From Oscillospiraceae bacterium (GTDB taxonomy: Bacteria; Bacillota; Clostridia; Oscillospirales; Oscillospiraceae), in assembly GCA_029065305.1 (NCBI GenBank), contig JAIEIQ010000344.1, forward strand, positions 1 through 9,084: DNA of 9,084 nucleotides, in the 5' to 3' direction. Both the position numbers and the translations under genes were made by a program. The notes under the pieces are model-generated. The model made no database searches. It was not told the origin of the DNA and saw nothing but the letters and a program-made list of their open reading frames with translations. Of this stretch, positions 1 to 7,371 are shown in pieces. Each line of letters starts with the position of its first letter. The stretch's first letter is position 1.

Positions 1-685
<685 letters not shown>

Positions 686-687
686 TC

Positions 688-715
688 AACCTTTTCTTGT
701 GAACAAGAAAAGGTT
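688..715. repeat. Perfect 13-bp inverted repeat between yunB and ligA
   Basis: Left arm AACCTTTTCTTGT (688-700), two-base centre GA, right arm ACAAGAAAAGGTT (703-715). The arms are perfectly complementary and much AT-richer than the genes around them. Neither strand shows a U-run directly after the stem, so it is not a standard intrinsic terminator. It sits inside the presumed murD-yunB-ligA transcript, just ahead of the ligA ribosome binding site. It could be an mRNA processing or stability element, a regulator site, or a copy of a dispersed palindromic repeat. Function is not known from the sequence. Confidence 0.85.
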
Positions 716-731
716 CAAAAGAAAACTTTAT

Positions 732-1424
732 TTATCCGTTATTGATAGAGTAATCGTAGGCTTCTCCCTCCGGATCTCTGCCGGAGTGGAAGTAGGTATA
801 GCTGTCCGGGACCGCGCCGACAATAACCGTCTCCGCCACGGAGAAGGTATTGCTGACCTTGGTTCCGGTGCGGAAGCCGGGGAGCAGGATGCTCACCGAC
901 ACATCCACATTCAGCAGGATTCGGTGGGTGGTCTGGTTGATGCCCGCGTCGGAGAAGTCGTTGGAAAAGGTGGCGGTACAGCTTCCCGTGGACTGCATCC
1001 GCACGGTGAAGCTGGGTCCCCGTCCAGCAAGCAGGGCCGATCCGGTGAGGGTTCCCAGGGGGATCGACAGATCGCTGGTGGATATCTCCTCCATCCGCCG
1101 GAGGACGTCCTCGCTGATGCTGGCCTGGAGGGCGTTGAACCCGGCCATATTGCTCTGGAGGGCGGTGATATGGCCCTCGTTGTCCTTTTCGATGGTAATC
1201 AGCCGGTCGTACTGGACCTCGCCGCTCTGGACGGCCTCGTCCACAGCGGCCACCACCAGCCGGTTGACCATATTGGACACCCGCGTCACCGCCAGATTTC
1301 CCAGCAGGCTCCGCAGGTGGATCATGCCGACAGCGGACAGGGTTGTGAGCATCACAGCCGCGAAAAAGCAGATCAGAGCCGCCCTCTGCCGCCCGGACAG
1401 GGGCGTCCGGTACCTCCGGCGCAT
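732..1424 (-). CDS. yunB: Sporulation protein YunB
   Basis: A 230-residue protein with one N-terminal membrane segment (about residues 14-36, following a basic MRRRYR start) and the rest predicted outside the cytoplasm. The body matches the YunB sporulation family as I know it: VDEAVQSGEV (61-70), LITIEKDNEGHITALQSN (75-92), SIPLGTLTGSALLAGRGP (120-137), AGINQTTHRILL (160-171) and VAETVIVGAVP (197-206 region). In Bacillus subtilis yunB is a mother-cell (sigma E) sporulation gene whose loss impairs spore formation; its biochemical role is not established. Length is close to the Bacillus protein (about 250 residues). The ATG start at 1424 is supported by GAGGTGAT just upstream. An overlapping frame starting at 1434 is a shadow without family similarity. 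The gene lies 70 bp after murD and 61 bp before ligA, so co-transcription is likely. Its presence implies a spore-forming Firmicute. No sigma E promoter was identified with confidence. Confidence 0.95.
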   Translation of the reverse strand: MRRRYRTPLSGRQRAALICFFAAVMLTTLSAVGMIHLRSLLGNLAVTRVSNMVNRLVVAAVDEAVQSGEVQYDRLITIEKDNEGHITALQSNMAGFNALQASISEDVLRRMEEISTSDLSIPLGTLTGSALLAGRGPSFTVRMQSTGSCTATFSNDFSDAGINQTTHRILLNVDVSVSILLPGFRTGTKVSNTFSVAETVIVGAVPDSYTYFHSGRDPEGEAYDYSINNG

Positions 1425-1476
1425 AGCACATCACCTCACAGCAGGCTATGCCCCAGAGCTTTTCCAGTATGCCGGA

Positions 1477-1492
1477 AATTTCCCGGGAAATT
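1477..1492. repeat. 16-bp perfect palindrome between murD and yunB
   Basis: AATTTCCCGGGAAATT is self-complementary with no spacer and begins a few bases after the murD stop codon. Without a loop it would fold poorly as RNA, apart from an inner loop with six-base arms, and no U-run follows. A dimeric regulator site or chance are both possible. Confidence 0.6.
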
Positions 1493-1494
1493 CC

Positions 1495-2874
1495 TCAGTC
1501 CGGCAGACGGCCCACCAGATCCTTAAAGACCCGCCCCCGCTCCTCAAAGTTTTTGAAGCGGTCGAAGGAGGTACTGGCCGGGGAGAGAATCACCACATCC
1601 CCCACACCGGTCCGCTCCGCCGCCAGCGCTACGGCAGCGGGGTAATCCTTCGCCTCTAAAATCTCCAGGCCACGGTAGTTTTCCGCCTCCGCCACCGCCT
1701 TCCGGATAGCCCCGGCGGTAGCCCCGCAGAGGATCAGCAGCTTTACATGGTCATTGACCACCGGCCCCAGGGGGGCGTAGCTGATGCCCTTGTCCTTGCC
1801 GCCGGCGATGAGAACCACCTTCTCCCGGAAGGAGCGGAGTCCCGCGATGGTGCGGCTGGGGCTGGAGGCGATGGAGTCGTTGTACCAGCGCACCCCACGC
1901 CGCTCCCGCACCAGCTCAATGCGGTGCTCCACGCCGCCGAAGGTTTTGGCAAAGGCCCGGACCGTCTCGTCCGGGACCATCCCCTGAACCGCGCAGATAG
2001 CCGCCATATAGTTTTCTACGTTGTGGACGCCGGGAAGAAGGATATCCGCCAGAGGCAGAACCGCCCGCTCCCCCGCCGTATCCCGGTACCAGACAGCGCC
2101 GTCCCGGAGGAAGCAACCCCGTGGAATCCCATGGGTCGCATTGCGTGTAAAGTAAATTACCCTGCCGGGAGCTTTTCGGGAGAGCTCCCGGGTGATCTCG
2201 TTGTCCCAGTTGAAAACCGCAGCGTCCGACGGCCCCTGATGGGTAAAAATAGCGGATTTGGCGGAGACGTATTCCTCCATATCCGTGTGGATATCCAGGT
2301 GGTTGGGAGCCAGATTGGTGAGCACCGCCATCCGTGGACTTTTTCGCATGGTCATCAGCTGGAAGGAGCTCAGCTCCACCACCGCCAGATCTGTGGGCTG
2401 GATATGGTCCGCTTCACACAGCAGCGGGTGGCCGATATTGCCCCCCAAATGGACTGTGTGTCCCGCCGCCTCCAGCAGCCTGGCAATGATGGTGGTGGTG
2501 GTAGTCTTGCCGTCGCTGCCGGTGACGGCTAGGATTGGGCAGGGGCAGACCTCAAAGAAGACCTCCATCTCCGAGGTGATCTGACAGCCCCGCTTCCGCA
2601 GCTCCTCCAGAAACCGCGGGTGCAGTCCCGGCGTGCGGAACACCACATCCGCCTGCAAGCTGTCCAAATACCCCTCCCCCAGGTGCAGACGGCATCCCGC
2701 CTCCTCCAGCTCCTCCGCCAAAGCGCCCAGAGCGGCCCTGTCCTTCCGGTCGCAGGCCGTCACATCCACACCCGCCCGCAGCAGCATCCGGATAAGCGGC
2801 GTATTGCTCACGCCGATGCCAATCACCGCCGCACGCTGGCCCTTCAATGCGTGCAGGTACTCCCCCAGTGTCAT
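1495..2874 (-). CDS. murD: UDP-N-acetylmuramoyl-L-alanine--D-glutamate ligase MurD
   Basis: MurD adds D-glutamate to UDP-MurNAc-L-alanine with ATP hydrolysis, a cytoplasmic step of peptidoglycan precursor synthesis. The 459 residues show the three Mur ligase domains. First is an N-terminal Rossmann-like UDP-binding domain (VIGIGVSNTPL, 17-27; TPGLHP, 81-86). Second is the central ATPase with P-loop TGSDGKTTTTT (118-128), GGNIGHPLL (144-152), VELSSFQL (166-173) and N187-L-A-P-N-H-L-D (187-194), with K206 the likely carbamoylated lysine. Third is the C-terminal D-Glu-binding domain with GGVEHR (313-318), YNDSIASSPSRT (331-342), GGKDKG (358-363) and the MurD signature LSPASTSFDRFKNFEERG (430-447). 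Length is typical. ATG at 2874 has GGGAGG upstream; an overlapping ATG at 2881 is in another frame. It is the first gene after the promoter at 2917-2945 and sits outside the usual mraY-murG division cluster. Position 334 is isoleucine where many MurDs have lysine. Confidence 0.97.
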   Translation of the reverse strand: MTLGEYLHALKGQRAAVIGIGVSNTPLIRMLLRAGVDVTACDRKDRAALGALAEELEEAGCRLHLGEGYLDSLQADVVFRTPGLHPRFLEELRKRGCQITSEMEVFFEVCPCPILAVTGSDGKTTTTTIIARLLEAAGHTVHLGGNIGHPLLCEADHIQPTDLAVVELSSFQLMTMRKSPRMAVLTNLAPNHLDIHTDMEEYVSAKSAIFTHQGPSDAAVFNWDNEITRELSRKAPGRVIYFTRNATHGIPRGCFLRDGAVWYRDTAGERAVLPLADILLPGVHNVENYMAAICAVQGMVPDETVRAFAKTFGGVEHRIELVRERRGVRWYNDSIASSPSRTIAGLRSFREKVVLIAGGKDKGISYAPLGPVVNDHVKLLILCGATAGAIRKAVAEAENYRGLEILEAKDYPAAVALAAERTGVGDVVILSPASTSFDRFKNFEERGRVFKDLVGRLPD

Positions 2875-2912
2875 AATCCATTTCCTCCCGGTCTGAGTCG
2901 TTTGCGTTTGGC

Positions 2913-2941
2913 TTGCATTATATCATATTCCAAATTAGAAC
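2913..2941 (+). promoter_or_regulatory. Weak candidate promoter for the glycosyltransferase gene
   Basis: TTGCAT (2913-2918), 17 bases, then TAGAAC (2936-2941) on the plus strand. Each element matches consensus only in part. It overlaps the murD promoter back to back, so the two divergent units may compete. It is offered because a promoter is expected in this 112-bp divergent gap and nothing better was seen. Confidence 0.3.
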
Positions 2942-2945
2942 ACAA
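2917..2945 (-). promoter_or_regulatory. Sigma-A-type extended -10 promoter for murD-yunB-ligA
   Basis: On the minus strand: TTGTGT (2945-2940), a spacer of exactly 17 bases, then TATAAT (2922-2917) preceded by TG one base upstream, which makes an extended -10. The -10 is a perfect consensus; the -35 matches three of six. Predicted transcription start is near 2910, giving a leader of about 35 bases that carries the GGGAGG ribosome site. This is the best promoter in the window and supports murD as first gene of the run. Confidence 0.75.
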
Positions 2946-2986
2946 CGGGAATTTCGGCATAAAATGCTGAGAAGGGAGTGATTGGC

Positions 2987-4078
2987 ATGGCAGCTGTAAG
3001 CGTGTGCATGATTGTGAAGAATGAGGAGGCTGTGCTGGCCCGGTGTCTGGCATCGGTGCGGGATCTGGTGGAGGAAATTGTGGTGGTGGACACAGGGAGC
3101 ACCGACGCCACTCAGGAGATTGCGGCAAAATGGGCGGACCGTGTGGCGGAGTTTCCTTGGCGGGACGATTTTGCCGCCGCACGAAACTTTGCCTTTGATC
3201 TGGGGACAATGGATTACCTCATGTGGCTGGACGCCGACGATGTGCTGGAGCCGGAGGACCGGGAGCGGTTTCGGTTGCTGAAGGCATCCCTGGAGCCGGA
3301 GGAGGCCGACGTAATCTTCATGTCCTACCGCGTGGGGCTGGACGGGACGGACCGCCCCGCCCTGGTATACGACCGGGAGCGGCTGGTACGGCGCTCTCTG
3401 GGCCTCCGCTGGCAGGGTGCTGTCCACGAGTGCATTGCGCCAATGGGAAAAATCATCCGGTGGGACGCCGCCGTTACGCACCGGAAGCTCGGCCCCGGCG
3501 ATCCGGACCGGAATCTGCGGATTTATGAGAAGCTTCTATCGGAGGGGAAAGTCCTCTCCCCCAGAGAACAGTTCTACTGCGCCCGGGAGCTCCTCGCCCA
3601 CGGCAGAGATCAGGAGGCGGCGGACCGCCTGGAGTCGTTCCTGGCGGAGGACCGGGGCTGGCTGGAAAACAATTTGCAGGCGTGTCTGGATCTGTCCGGC
3701 TGTCTGGAGCGCCTGGGCCGCAGGGAGGACAGTCTCACCGCCCTGCTGAGGGCTCTGCGTTACGCCCCACCCAGGCCGGAGCTGTGCTGTGCCCTGGGGC
3801 TGTGGTTCTTCCGGCGGGAGGACTGGCACACCGCCTCCTACTGGTACCGGCAGGCCCTCTCCTGCCCCGCCGGGGAGCAGGGCTTCTCCGATCCGGACTG
3901 CCGGGGCTATATCCCTCTGCTCCAGCTGTGCGTGTGCGCCTACCGCCTGGGGGACGCAGAGCTGGCCGCGTCCTATAACCGCCGGGCTCAGGAGCTGAAG
4001 CCGGAGAGCGCGGCCTGCCGGCGGAACCAGATTTTTTTCAGCGGTCTGGAGAAAAACTCCATGGAAATGGATGGATAA
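2987..4078 (+). CDS. Family 2 glycosyltransferase with C-terminal helical repeats
   Basis: A 363-residue soluble protein with no membrane segment. The first 170 residues are a GT-A fold family 2 glycosyltransferase: VSVCMIVKNEE (4-14), VVDTGSTD (33-40) binding the nucleotide, RNFAF (66-70), and the DXD-type metal site W80-L-D-A-D-D85. QGAVHECI (143-150) and H165 are also typical of the subgroup sometimes described as SunS-like or TPR-containing glycosyltransferases. Residues about 190-345 are helix-rich with TPR-like spacing (REQFYCARELLAHG, then NNLQACLDLSGCLERLG, then ELCCALGLWFF, then LLQLCVCAYRLGDAELA), probably for acceptor binding. Donor sugar and acceptor cannot be read from sequence. 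I start at ATG 2987, with AAGGGAG at 2972-2978 eight bases ahead; the in-frame GTG at 2978 overlaps that ribosome site. The amidase gene follows 69 bp downstream on the same strand, so both may share a transcript, but functional linkage is unproven. Confidence 0.88.
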   Translation: MAAVSVCMIVKNEEAVLARCLASVRDLVEEIVVVDTGSTDATQEIAAKWADRVAEFPWRDDFAAARNFAFDLGTMDYLMWLDADDVLEPEDRERFRLLKASLEPEEADVIFMSYRVGLDGTDRPALVYDRERLVRRSLGLRWQGAVHECIAPMGKIIRWDAAVTHRKLGPGDPDRNLRIYEKLLSEGKVLSPREQFYCARELLAHGRDQEAADRLESFLAEDRGWLENNLQACLDLSGCLERLGRREDSLTALLRALRYAPPRPELCCALGLWFFRREDWHTASYWYRQALSCPAGEQGFSDPDCRGYIPLLQLCVCAYRLGDAELAASYNRRAQELKPESAACRRNQIFFSGLEKNSMEMDG

Positions 4079-4087
4079 CTTGCGAAG

Positions 4088-4127
4088 CCTTCTTATATCG
4101 CGGCGCATTTTGTCGATAGATAGAAGG
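4088..4127 (+). other. Imperfect stem-loop between glycosyltransferase and amidase genes
   Basis: CCTTCT (4088-4093) pairs with AGAAGG (4122-4127), and TATCG (4096-4100) with CGATA (4114-4118), leaving a small internal loop and a 13-base apical loop. It ends only three bases before the amidase ribosome site (AAGGAGG, 4131-4137). It could weaken read-through or modulate translation; no U-run follows, so it is not a convincing terminator. Confidence 0.4.
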
Positions 4128-4130
4128 AAA

Positions 4131-4150
4131 AAGGAGGTGTCGGCCCATTG
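4131..4150 (+). promoter_or_regulatory. Ribosome binding site that selects a TTG start
   Basis: AAGGAGG (4131-4137) is followed ten bases later by TTG at 4148-4150. An in-frame stop (TAG, 4121-4123) lies upstream and no ATG or GTG occurs in frame between them. TTG is therefore the only standard start that keeps the basic, hydrophobic signal peptide intact. Confidence 0.75.
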
Positions 4151-5869
4151 GTTTTTCGTCATCAGCCGAAGAAACGCAGTCAAACAGTCAGTCCGACAGC
4201 CGCATGTGAAGTCATTCTGCTCGCCCTTGCGGCCACATTGATCTTCCTCTGGCCGGGCGGCCCGCTTTTCCCGCAGGCTCTTGCCGCTGAGGAGAACGGC
4301 GAGGAAGAAGCTGTCAAGGCAGCTGTTGAGGCTTTTCTCCGGAGCTATACGGAGGAGGCTATGCTCTATACCGCCTGCGACCAGACGATATGCACCGTCG
4401 CCGCTCCCGGTGTTGGTCAGGACGGCGGGCAGGTCTTTTCCATCTCAGATGAGGACGTGACGCTGGAGGAGCTGCGGAAAAATATTGCGTTTGTGGAGAA
4501 AAAGGCCGGTTTTTATGCTGAAATACGCCAGCTGCAGGGGATCTACCGGGAAAATCTCCATCTGTCCTATACCTTCCGGTCCCTTCGGTTTAAGGAGAAC
4601 ACCTGCGCGGTTTCCGTCACAGAAACCGCCGTGTTCTATTATACGGACAGCCAGCAGCCCTCCGTATACGAGACTATCTACAGTATCGACTTGGTGAAGC
4701 TTGGACAGCAGTGGCTGGTGGCCGACATCACAGACGGAAGCAGATTTGACGGGCTGTACAAGAATGATCCCAGCTTCGACGCCGGGACCGCTCTGGCGGA
4801 GCTGGCCTTGGAGCTCCAGACCGAAAACTGCAAGCTCACCGCTCCCTGGGATCCAGCCGGAGCGTCCGGGGAACAATCTGGATGGATTCCATACAACGGC
4901 GCGAACGCGGCCGCGTATGCCTATACTTACTCCCGGCAGAACGCGGAGACAGCCAGGGAGAACTACTATAACCCCCAGTTCAAGAGCTACGCCGGCCGGG
5001 GCGGCGACTGCATGAACTTTGTGTCCCAGTGCATGTGGGCGGGCTTCGGCGGGAGCCAGACCCAGGACGCCATTTCCGCCAGCGCCTCTCCGATGGATAC
5101 GGACGGGGACAGTACATGGTACAGCCGCGATGTGAATTCCGATGGGGAGCCCGCGCTGTCGTGGGTCAGCTGCCAGTCCTTCCGGAAATACCTCACCGGA
5201 GAGCTGGACGGCAGCGGCACAGCGGGCTCCAACGCCGCCGCTGATATGGGGATGTACGCCGCCATCATCGACGCCGGACCCGGCAGTCCGATCACCGGCG
5301 TTCCGGTGGAAGCGCTGATCGGCGCGGCGGCACATGTGGAGGGAGCAGGCGGTCCCTACGCCCACGCGATCATCCTCACCGCCGCCGCGGGGACAAGCCG
5401 GAGCGATATTTGGTTCTGCTCCCACACCAAAAACCTCACCCACATCAAGCTGGGCGACTACTACTTCGGTCCGATAAAGGTTTATGTTCCCCGCTATATG
5501 CGCACGGGCGCGCCGCAGGCTTTTATTCAGGCGGATATGCTCCCGCCCGTCACAGCCTCTTCCATCGCCTCTGTCGGATTTCGTACGGCGGCGGTATCTC
5601 CCGAGCTTCGTCTGGTGATCACATCGCCTGATGGAACTGCCGGGGAGCCGTTTACCGCCCAGGACACCAACGCGATCTTCGCGGAGCATCTCTTCTCTTC
5701 GCCCGGACTCTATCGGGTGGACTGTACCGCCGCTGAAGAAACCGGCACAGCGTATAGCTTTACATTCTTTATCCGCTGTTACGAGCCGCCCACGGTTCCT
5801 GTTCCCGACACCCCCCAGGAGGTGGAAATCGACGGCTGGGACGACGCTCCGGATTGGCTGTTTTCCTAG
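4148..5869 (+). CDS. Secreted Amidase_6-type cysteine hydrolase with N- and C-terminal extra domains
   Basis: A 573-residue exported protein. The N-terminus has basic residues (KKR, 8-10), a hydrophobic core (about 22-35) and an ALA-A site near 45-48, consistent with a cleavable signal peptide. Residues about 55-215 form a mixed alpha/beta region I do not recognise, possibly NTF2-like. The core, about 247-455, matches the putative amidase domain Amidase_6 (PF12671): NAAAYAYTYS (253-262), YYNPQFKSY (273-281), GGDCMNFVSQC (285-295) with likely nucleophile C288, then AHAIIL with H406 and CSHTKN (424-429). Relatives such as Bacillus YhbB are thought to act on peptide or peptidoglycan amide bonds, but substrates are largely unproven. 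Residues about 460-555 look like a beta-rich Ig-type domain (LRLVITSPDG, then GLYRVDCTA). It ends in an acidic tail with no sortase motif or anchor. It lies downstream of the glycosyltransferase and ends before the terminator at 5911. Confidence 0.85.
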   Translation: MVFRHQPKKRSQTVSPTAACEVILLALAATLIFLWPGGPLFPQALAAEENGEEEAVKAAVEAFLRSYTEEAMLYTACDQTICTVAAPGVGQDGGQVFSISDEDVTLEELRKNIAFVEKKAGFYAEIRQLQGIYRENLHLSYTFRSLRFKENTCAVSVTETAVFYYTDSQQPSVYETIYSIDLVKLGQQWLVADITDGSRFDGLYKNDPSFDAGTALAELALELQTENCKLTAPWDPAGASGEQSGWIPYNGANAAAYAYTYSRQNAETARENYYNPQFKSYAGRGGDCMNFVSQCMWAGFGGSQTQDAISASASPMDTDGDSTWYSRDVNSDGEPALSWVSCQSFRKYLTGELDGSGTAGSNAAADMGMYAAIIDAGPGSPITGVPVEALIGAAAHVEGAGGPYAHAIILTAAAGTSRSDIWFCSHTKNLTHIKLGDYYFGPIKVYVPRYMRTGAPQAFIQADMLPPVTASSIASVGFRTAAVSPELRLVITSPDGTAGEPFTAQDTNAIFAEHLFSSPGLYRVDCTAAEETGTAYSFTFFIRCYEPPTVPVPDTPQEVEIDGWDDAPDWLFS

Positions 5870-5910
5870 CGGCGTCAGAGGCTGCGGATATATGAGCCAT
5901 ACAGAAAAGC

Positions 5911-5953
5911 AAAAGGGATGCGGATCGGGCATAAGCCGATCCGCATCCCTTTT
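5911..5953. terminator. Bidirectional intrinsic terminator between converging genes
   Basis: A perfect 18-bp stem: AAAAGGGATGCGGATCGG (5911-5928), seven-base loop, complementary arm 5936-5953. The plus strand ends in TTTTATCTCTG and the minus strand in TTTTGCTTTTCTG, so it can end transcription from both the amidase gene (stop at 5869) and the AbgA-like gene (stop at 5961). It almost touches the latter's stop codon. Confidence 0.93.
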
Positions 5954-5960
5954 ATCTCTG

Positions 5961-7268
5961 TCAAAGTCCCATCAAATCGCACGTCAGGCCGCAGAATACC
6001 TTCACACCGTTGGCCAGGGCATCCTCCTGGAAATCGAAGCCCTTGCTGTGGAAGGGGCCGGCGCAGGGGGTCGCCGTGGAGAAAAACAGCCCCTGTCCGC
6101 CCTGGGCCCGGACCCGGTTGACCATATAGGCGTAGTCCTCGCTGGCTCCGGCCCCGGATCTGGGCGGGGTGGCCCGCAGTCCCAGCTTCTCAGCGCACAC
6201 CGTAAGGCACCGGTCAATCAGCGCCCGATCGCTGGTCAGGGACTCCGCCGCCCCCATCAGCTTCACTTCACAGCCGCACCCGTGCATCTCCGCCGCCGAG
6301 CGGACAATCCGACGGGCGTAATCCTCCACAAACCGATTCGTCTCCGTGGTAGCACCCCGGACCTCCAGCTCCAGCTTGGCCCGGTCGCAGATGACGTTTC
6401 GTCCGGAGCCGGCCTGGAGCACACCCACATTGATGCGGGTCTCTCCGGTGCTGCACCGGGGGATAGCCTGGAGGTTGAGCACCGCCGTAGCCGCCGCCAG
6501 CATGGCGTTGTTTCCCTGCTCGGGCACTGCCCCGGCGTGGGCGGCTTTGCCGGTGAAATAGACGTCAAGCTTGGAGGTGGCCAGGGTGCCGCCGGTGGAC
6601 AGGCCAATCTGGTAGTCTCCGTCCGAATCCCCCATGTGGGTGCCGATGACATAATCCACACCGTCCAAATGTCCGTGCTCCACAATAGCCTTGGCCCCGC
6701 GGACCCCCTCCTCCGCCGGCTGGAAAATCAGCTTCACCGTCCCCTTGAGCTTGTCCCGCAGCCCCATCAGGATCTCCGCGGTACCAAGGCCGATGGAGGC
6801 GTGGCCGTCGTGGCCGCAGGCGTGCATCATCCCGTCGTTGACCGAACAGAAGCCCTCCAGGGCGGGGCGGTGGCTGTCAGACTTGTCCTCAAAGACGCCC
6901 AGGGCGTCAATATCAAAGCGCATGGCAATAACCGGCCCCTCCCCACAGCGGAGAATACCGATAACGCCAGTAAAGCCGTCCTTGGCCCGCTCCGCCCAGG
7001 GCTGTACCGCCCCCTGGGCTAGCGCCCGCTGATACTGCTCCTCCAAAACCTCCGCCGGGGGCAGGCCCATCCGTCCCTCATCCAGGCATACATCCCGCCC
7101 TGTCAGAACCTCGTACCCCAGCTCCGTCAGACGCTGCGCAATGAGGGACGAGGTGCGGATCTCAAACCAGCCGCTCTCCGCGTAGGTGTGAAAATCCCTG
7201 CGGCGCCGGCGCAGCTGCGGGATCATAGCCTGGGCCTGTTCCGTAATAATATCATAGACGCTGCTCAT
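5961..7268 (-). CDS. abgA: AbgA-like M20 metallopeptidase (p-aminobenzoyl-glutamate hydrolase subunit A family)
   Basis: A 435-residue cytoplasmic amidohydrolase of peptidase family M20. It closely follows my recollection of E. coli AbgA (436 residues): RRDFHTYAESGW (23-34), RMGLP (66-70), QGA (85-87), SHRP (132-135), MMHACGHDGH (147-156), IFQPAEEG (181-188), AAHAGAVPE (242-250), INVGVLQAGSGRN (279-291) and a C-terminal ASEDYA (375-380). Probable metal ligands are C151, H153, E187, H211 and H407, with E186 the catalytic base. AbgA with AbgB cleaves p-aminobenzoyl-glutamate, a folate breakdown product. No AbgB gene is in view, so a homomeric enzyme or another N-acyl amino acid substrate is possible. 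I start at ATG 7268 because AAGGAG lies seven bases ahead and AbgA begins at the same point; the frame extends 33 codons further upstream without support. It follows the permease on the same strand by 103 bp. Confidence 0.9.
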   Translation of the reverse strand: MSSVYDIITEQAQAMIPQLRRRRRDFHTYAESGWFEIRTSSLIAQRLTELGYEVLTGRDVCLDEGRMGLPPAEVLEEQYQRALAQGAVQPWAERAKDGFTGVIGILRCGEGPVIAMRFDIDALGVFEDKSDSHRPALEGFCSVNDGMMHACGHDGHASIGLGTAEILMGLRDKLKGTVKLIFQPAEEGVRGAKAIVEHGHLDGVDYVIGTHMGDSDGDYQIGLSTGGTLATSKLDVYFTGKAAHAGAVPEQGNNAMLAAATAVLNLQAIPRCSTGETRINVGVLQAGSGRNVICDRAKLELEVRGATTETNRFVEDYARRIVRSAAEMHGCGCEVKLMGAAESLTSDRALIDRCLTVCAEKLGLRATPPRSGAGASEDYAYMVNRVRAQGGQGLFFSTATPCAGPFHSKGFDFQEDALANGVKVFCGLTCDLMGL

Positions 7269-7302
7269 AAATTTTCTCCTTTTCCAGATCGTTCTTTCGG
7301 AC

Positions 7303-7327
7303 AGGGGGGCCGCGCACCGGCCCCCCT
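7303..7327. other. GC-rich hairpin in the permease-abgA gap
   Basis: Ten perfect base pairs: AGGGGGGCCG (7303-7312), loop CGCAC, CGGCCCCCCT (7318-7327). On the minus strand (direction of both neighbouring genes) no U-run follows. On the plus strand a pyrimidine-rich tract follows, but no plus-strand gene needs it. The likeliest roles are a leaky terminator or a 3'-end stabiliser that makes permease and hydrolase levels unequal. Confidence 0.65.
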
Positions 7328-7371
7328 CTTGTCTTCCTATCTTATATAAATCAGACTGCCAGCGCAAGGAC

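Noticed and set aside
1747..2532. Plus-strand open frame opposite murD
   Set aside because: Antisense shadow of a full-length MurD with all motifs; no start signal.
2978..2986. GTG at 2978 as the glycosyltransferase start
   Set aside because: It overlaps the AAGGGAG ribosome site; ATG at 2987 has proper spacing and the protein then begins right at the first strand of the GT-A fold.
3536..4183. Minus-strand open frame opposite the glycosyltransferase
   Set aside because: Gln/Pro-rich shadow of a gene with clear family 2 motifs; it also crosses the amidase ribosome site.
4445..5932. Long minus-strand open frame (495 codons) opposite the amidase gene
   Set aside because: It begins inside the intrinsic terminator, lacks a ribosome site and has a composition rich in Gly, Arg and His expected of an antisense shadow. 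The plus strand encodes a clear signal peptide and Amidase_6 motifs.
5631..7022. Long plus-strand open frame (463 codons) opposite the AbgA-like gene
   Set aside because: It starts within the amidase gene and crosses the terminator, has no ribosome site or recognisable motifs, and the minus strand has full AbgA-family similarity.
7269..7367. 33-codon upstream extension of the AbgA-like protein
   Set aside because: It would be translated through the GC-rich hairpin and the AAGGAG site at the downstream ATG, and AbgA homologues begin at the downstream ATG.
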